In this document: in pieces, positions 6,346 to 7,584 of the stretch | How the letters are laid out: each line of letters opens with the position of its first letter | Position numbering within the stretch: position 1 is the stretch's first letter | Assembly: GCA_964621645.1 (NCBI GenBank) | Contig: CAZUMH010000125.1 | Span: forward strand, 1 to 7,584 | Origin: CAZUMH01 sp964621645 | Lineage (GTDB): Bacteria; Zhuqueibacterota; QNDG01; JAGLOF01 | Direction: 5' to 3' | Length of the DNA stretch: 7,584 bases | The notes under the pieces: generated by a model | Database searches by the model: none | Seen by the model: only the letters and a program-made list of their open reading frames with translations | Told to the model about the DNA's origin: nothing | Position numbers and translations under genes: made by a program

Positions 6346-7245
6346 CTAACAGGTCGGGCAGGTATTATCGGCTTCGTCTCCGTATACCGGGCCGTCGATC
6401 TGGATCGTCGTATGCCCCACTCCGAAGGTCTTCTTCAGGTGACGCCTGATTTCCGAGATGAAGTCATTGTTTTTCGGCAGAAGGTCACAGACCAGATGAG
6501 CGGTCAGAGCGGTTTCCCTGCTGCTGAGAGCCCAGACATGCAGATCGTGAACCGCTGAAACACCCGGCCTCTTTTCAAGATATTCCCGGATAGCTGATAC
6601 GTCGACGCCAGAAGGAACCGCATCCAGGACCAGATTCAAGGTTTCCTTGAACAGGCGCCAGGTTCCCAGCAGGACAATGCCCACAATGATGAGGCTGAGA
6701 GCGGGATCGATCCATTCCATTCCCGTTAAATGAATGAGTACACCGCCAGTCACCACTCCCAACGAAACTCCGGCATCCGCAGCCATGTGGAGGAAGGCCC
6801 CCTTGATATTGAGATCCCGCCTTTGTCCGCCAAGAAAAAGGAACGCGGTGAGGCCATTAATAACGAATCCGATTCCGGCCACAATGACAATCCCCATACT
6901 CCTCACCTCGGAAGCATGGGAAAAACGTGTGATCGCCTCGCGAGCGATTCCGCCCAGGACGACAAGCAGCAGGATTGAGCTGGCCAAAGGCGCCAGAATG
7001 GTGAGCTTGCGGAATCCATAGGTTCGCCGCGGCGTTGCCCTGCGTTCAGCCAGAAGGGAAGCGCCCCAAATCATGATCAGACTCAGAACGTCACTCACAT
7101 TATGGCCCGCGTCTGCCACCAGGGCTAATGAATCGAATATCAGTCCGTACCAGAATTCCACCAGTACAAACACGATATTGAGGAGGATACCCAAAGCAAA
7201 GGCATTCCCGTAATGTTCCACGGAATGGCGATCCTCATGCGTCAT
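6346..7245 (-). CDS. Cation diffusion facilitator (zinc-type CDF/CzcD-like) transporter
   Basis: This 299-residue inner-membrane metal/proton antiporter has six predicted membrane segments (about 14-36, 38-60, 80-100, 117-138, 151-172, 178-197) and a cytosolic C-terminal domain from about 205. The transport-site residues H48 and D52 (in DAGHNVSD, TM2) and H153 and D157 (in HMAAD, TM5) form the HD-HD tetrahedral site typical of zinc-selective CDF proteins, so Zn(II) efflux is the best guess, with Cd or Co possible. The C-terminal domain carries the family's HDLHVWALSS. The N-terminus has scattered His (H3, H7, H11) and the protein ends CPTC, a Cys-x-x-Cys tail that could bind metal. The ATG at 7245 follows GGAAGGA (7256-7250) at 4-base spacing, a good ribosome binding site. 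The AI-2E gene ends 53 bases upstream on the same strand. Confidence 0.92.
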   Translation of the reverse strand: MTHEDRHSVEHYGNAFALGILLNIVFVLVEFWYGLIFDSLALVADAGHNVSDVLSLIMIWGASLLAERRATPRRTYGFRKLTILAPLASSILLLVVLGGIAREAITRFSHASEVRSMGIVIVAGIGFVINGLTAFLFLGGQRRDLNIKGAFLHMAADAGVSLGVVTGGVLIHLTGMEWIDPALSLIIVGIVLLGTWRLFKETLNLVLDAVPSGVDVSAIREYLEKRPGVSAVHDLHVWALSSRETALTAHLVCDLLPKNNDFISEIRRHLKKTFGVGHTTIQIDGPVYGDEADNTCPTC

Positions 7246-7249
7246 ACGG

Positions 7250-7256
7250 TCCTTCC
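7250..7256 (-). promoter_or_regulatory. Ribosome binding site of the CDF transporter gene
   Basis: On the minus strand this is GGAAGGA, four bases before the ATG at 7245. It is the clearest Shine-Dalgarno in the window and fixes the start. Confidence 0.6.
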
Positions 7257-7298
7257 ACCAGTAATGTAATCATTGATTCACGGATCAAAGCAACGTTG

Positions 7299-7565
7299 TC
7301 ATTTCCTGCCATACTCGAGTTTGCCTTCCCTGGTGAGCAGGATAGCCACAGGACGGGTACGGGGAAAATGGGAAAGAATGATCAGACAGATGACCATGAG
7401 AGGAACACAGAAAAACATGCCTGGAATACCCCAGAGAGTTCCCCAGAGGACCAGGGAAAGGATGATAACCAAAGGACTGAGATTGAGACTGGCGCCCATC
7501 AATCTCGGTTCTATGATGTTGGCCACTACCAGCTGCACCGTCTGGATACCCGCCTCGCCGCGCAA
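7299..7565 (-). CDS. AI-2E family transporter, C-terminal fragment
   Basis: The roughly 88 visible residues match the end of the AI-2E (PerM/TqsA-like, UPF0118) membrane protein family. They contain the signature NIIEPRLMGASLNLSPLV, a WGTLWGIPGMFFCVPLMV membrane hairpin, and a closing HFPRTRPVAILL. Full-length members run to about 340-370 residues with some eight membrane segments and act as inner-membrane exporters of autoinducer-2 or other small molecules, or as ion antiporters; no particular substrate can be assigned. Only the C-terminal quarter is present. Reading upstream in the same frame, a TGA occurs at 7574-7572, only three codons before the first usable codon (TTG, 7565). The homology therefore does not run cleanly to the window edge: either the gene is broken here, or the last bases are a sequence or assembly error. 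TTG at 7565 is not a credible real start. Confidence 0.78.
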   Translation of the reverse strand: MRGEAGIQTVQLVVANIIEPRLMGASLNLSPLVIILSLVLWGTLWGIPGMFFCVPLMVICLIILSHFPRTRPVAILLTREGKLEYGRK

Positions 7566-7584
7566 ATCACATCATACGAACGCG

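Noticed and set aside
1..7584. CRISPR array, tRNA, rRNA, insertion sequence or toxin-antitoxin pair
   Set aside because: No direct repeats with spacers, cloverleaf-type sequence, transposase motifs or short paired genes were found on either strand.

Overview
This 7.6 kb stretch is typical bacterial chromosome: dense short-spaced genes, short convergent and divergent gaps, and no mobile element, phage gene, CRISPR array, tRNA or rRNA that I can see. Both ends cut into genes (a thioredoxin-like gene on the left, an AI-2E-type transporter on the right), so it looks like a small contig or an arbitrary cut. A DUF4416 protein, a soluble sensor kinase with two receiver domains and three PAS domains, and roughly 50-55% GC outside one AT-rich patch fit an uncultured environmental Gram-negative such as a Desulfobacterota (former Deltaproteobacteria) or Zixibacteria/Nitrospirae-like lineage. 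That placement is inference from gene types only.

Left end (1-379): the 3' part of a small thioredoxin-fold gene on the plus strand, beginning exactly at its CPWC redox motif, then a strong 11-bp hairpin shared as a terminator with the convergent minus-strand operon.

Minus-strand block (379-5193), in transcription order: a HAD-family phosphatase (5193-4597), an 88-bp gap, a 909-residue hybrid histidine kinase REC-PAS-PAS-PAS-HisKA-HATPase-REC (4508-1779), a 15-bp gap, an arylamine N-acetyltransferase-like protein with a complete Cys-His-Asp triad (1763-897), and a DUF4416 protein (900-379) whose start overlaps the upstream stop by 4 bases (ATGA). The last three are almost certainly one transcript. 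The kinase has no membrane segment and no DNA-binding output, and no partner regulator lies nearby. A link between the kinase and the NAT-like/DUF4416 pair is suggested only by the tight spacing.

Right part (5194-7584): a divergent AT-rich gap, a TauE/SafE (TSUP) anion exporter on the plus strand, then convergent to it a zinc-type cation diffusion facilitator with a Cys-x-x-Cys tail and the C-terminal end of an AI-2E family membrane protein. These three are membrane proteins but show no evidence of a common pathway.

The points most worth a second look are the kinase/NAT-like/DUF4416 operon, the AT-rich HAD gene and its flank, and the AI-2E fragment, which meets an in-frame stop a few bases from the window edge. 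I found no convincing new multi-gene system.
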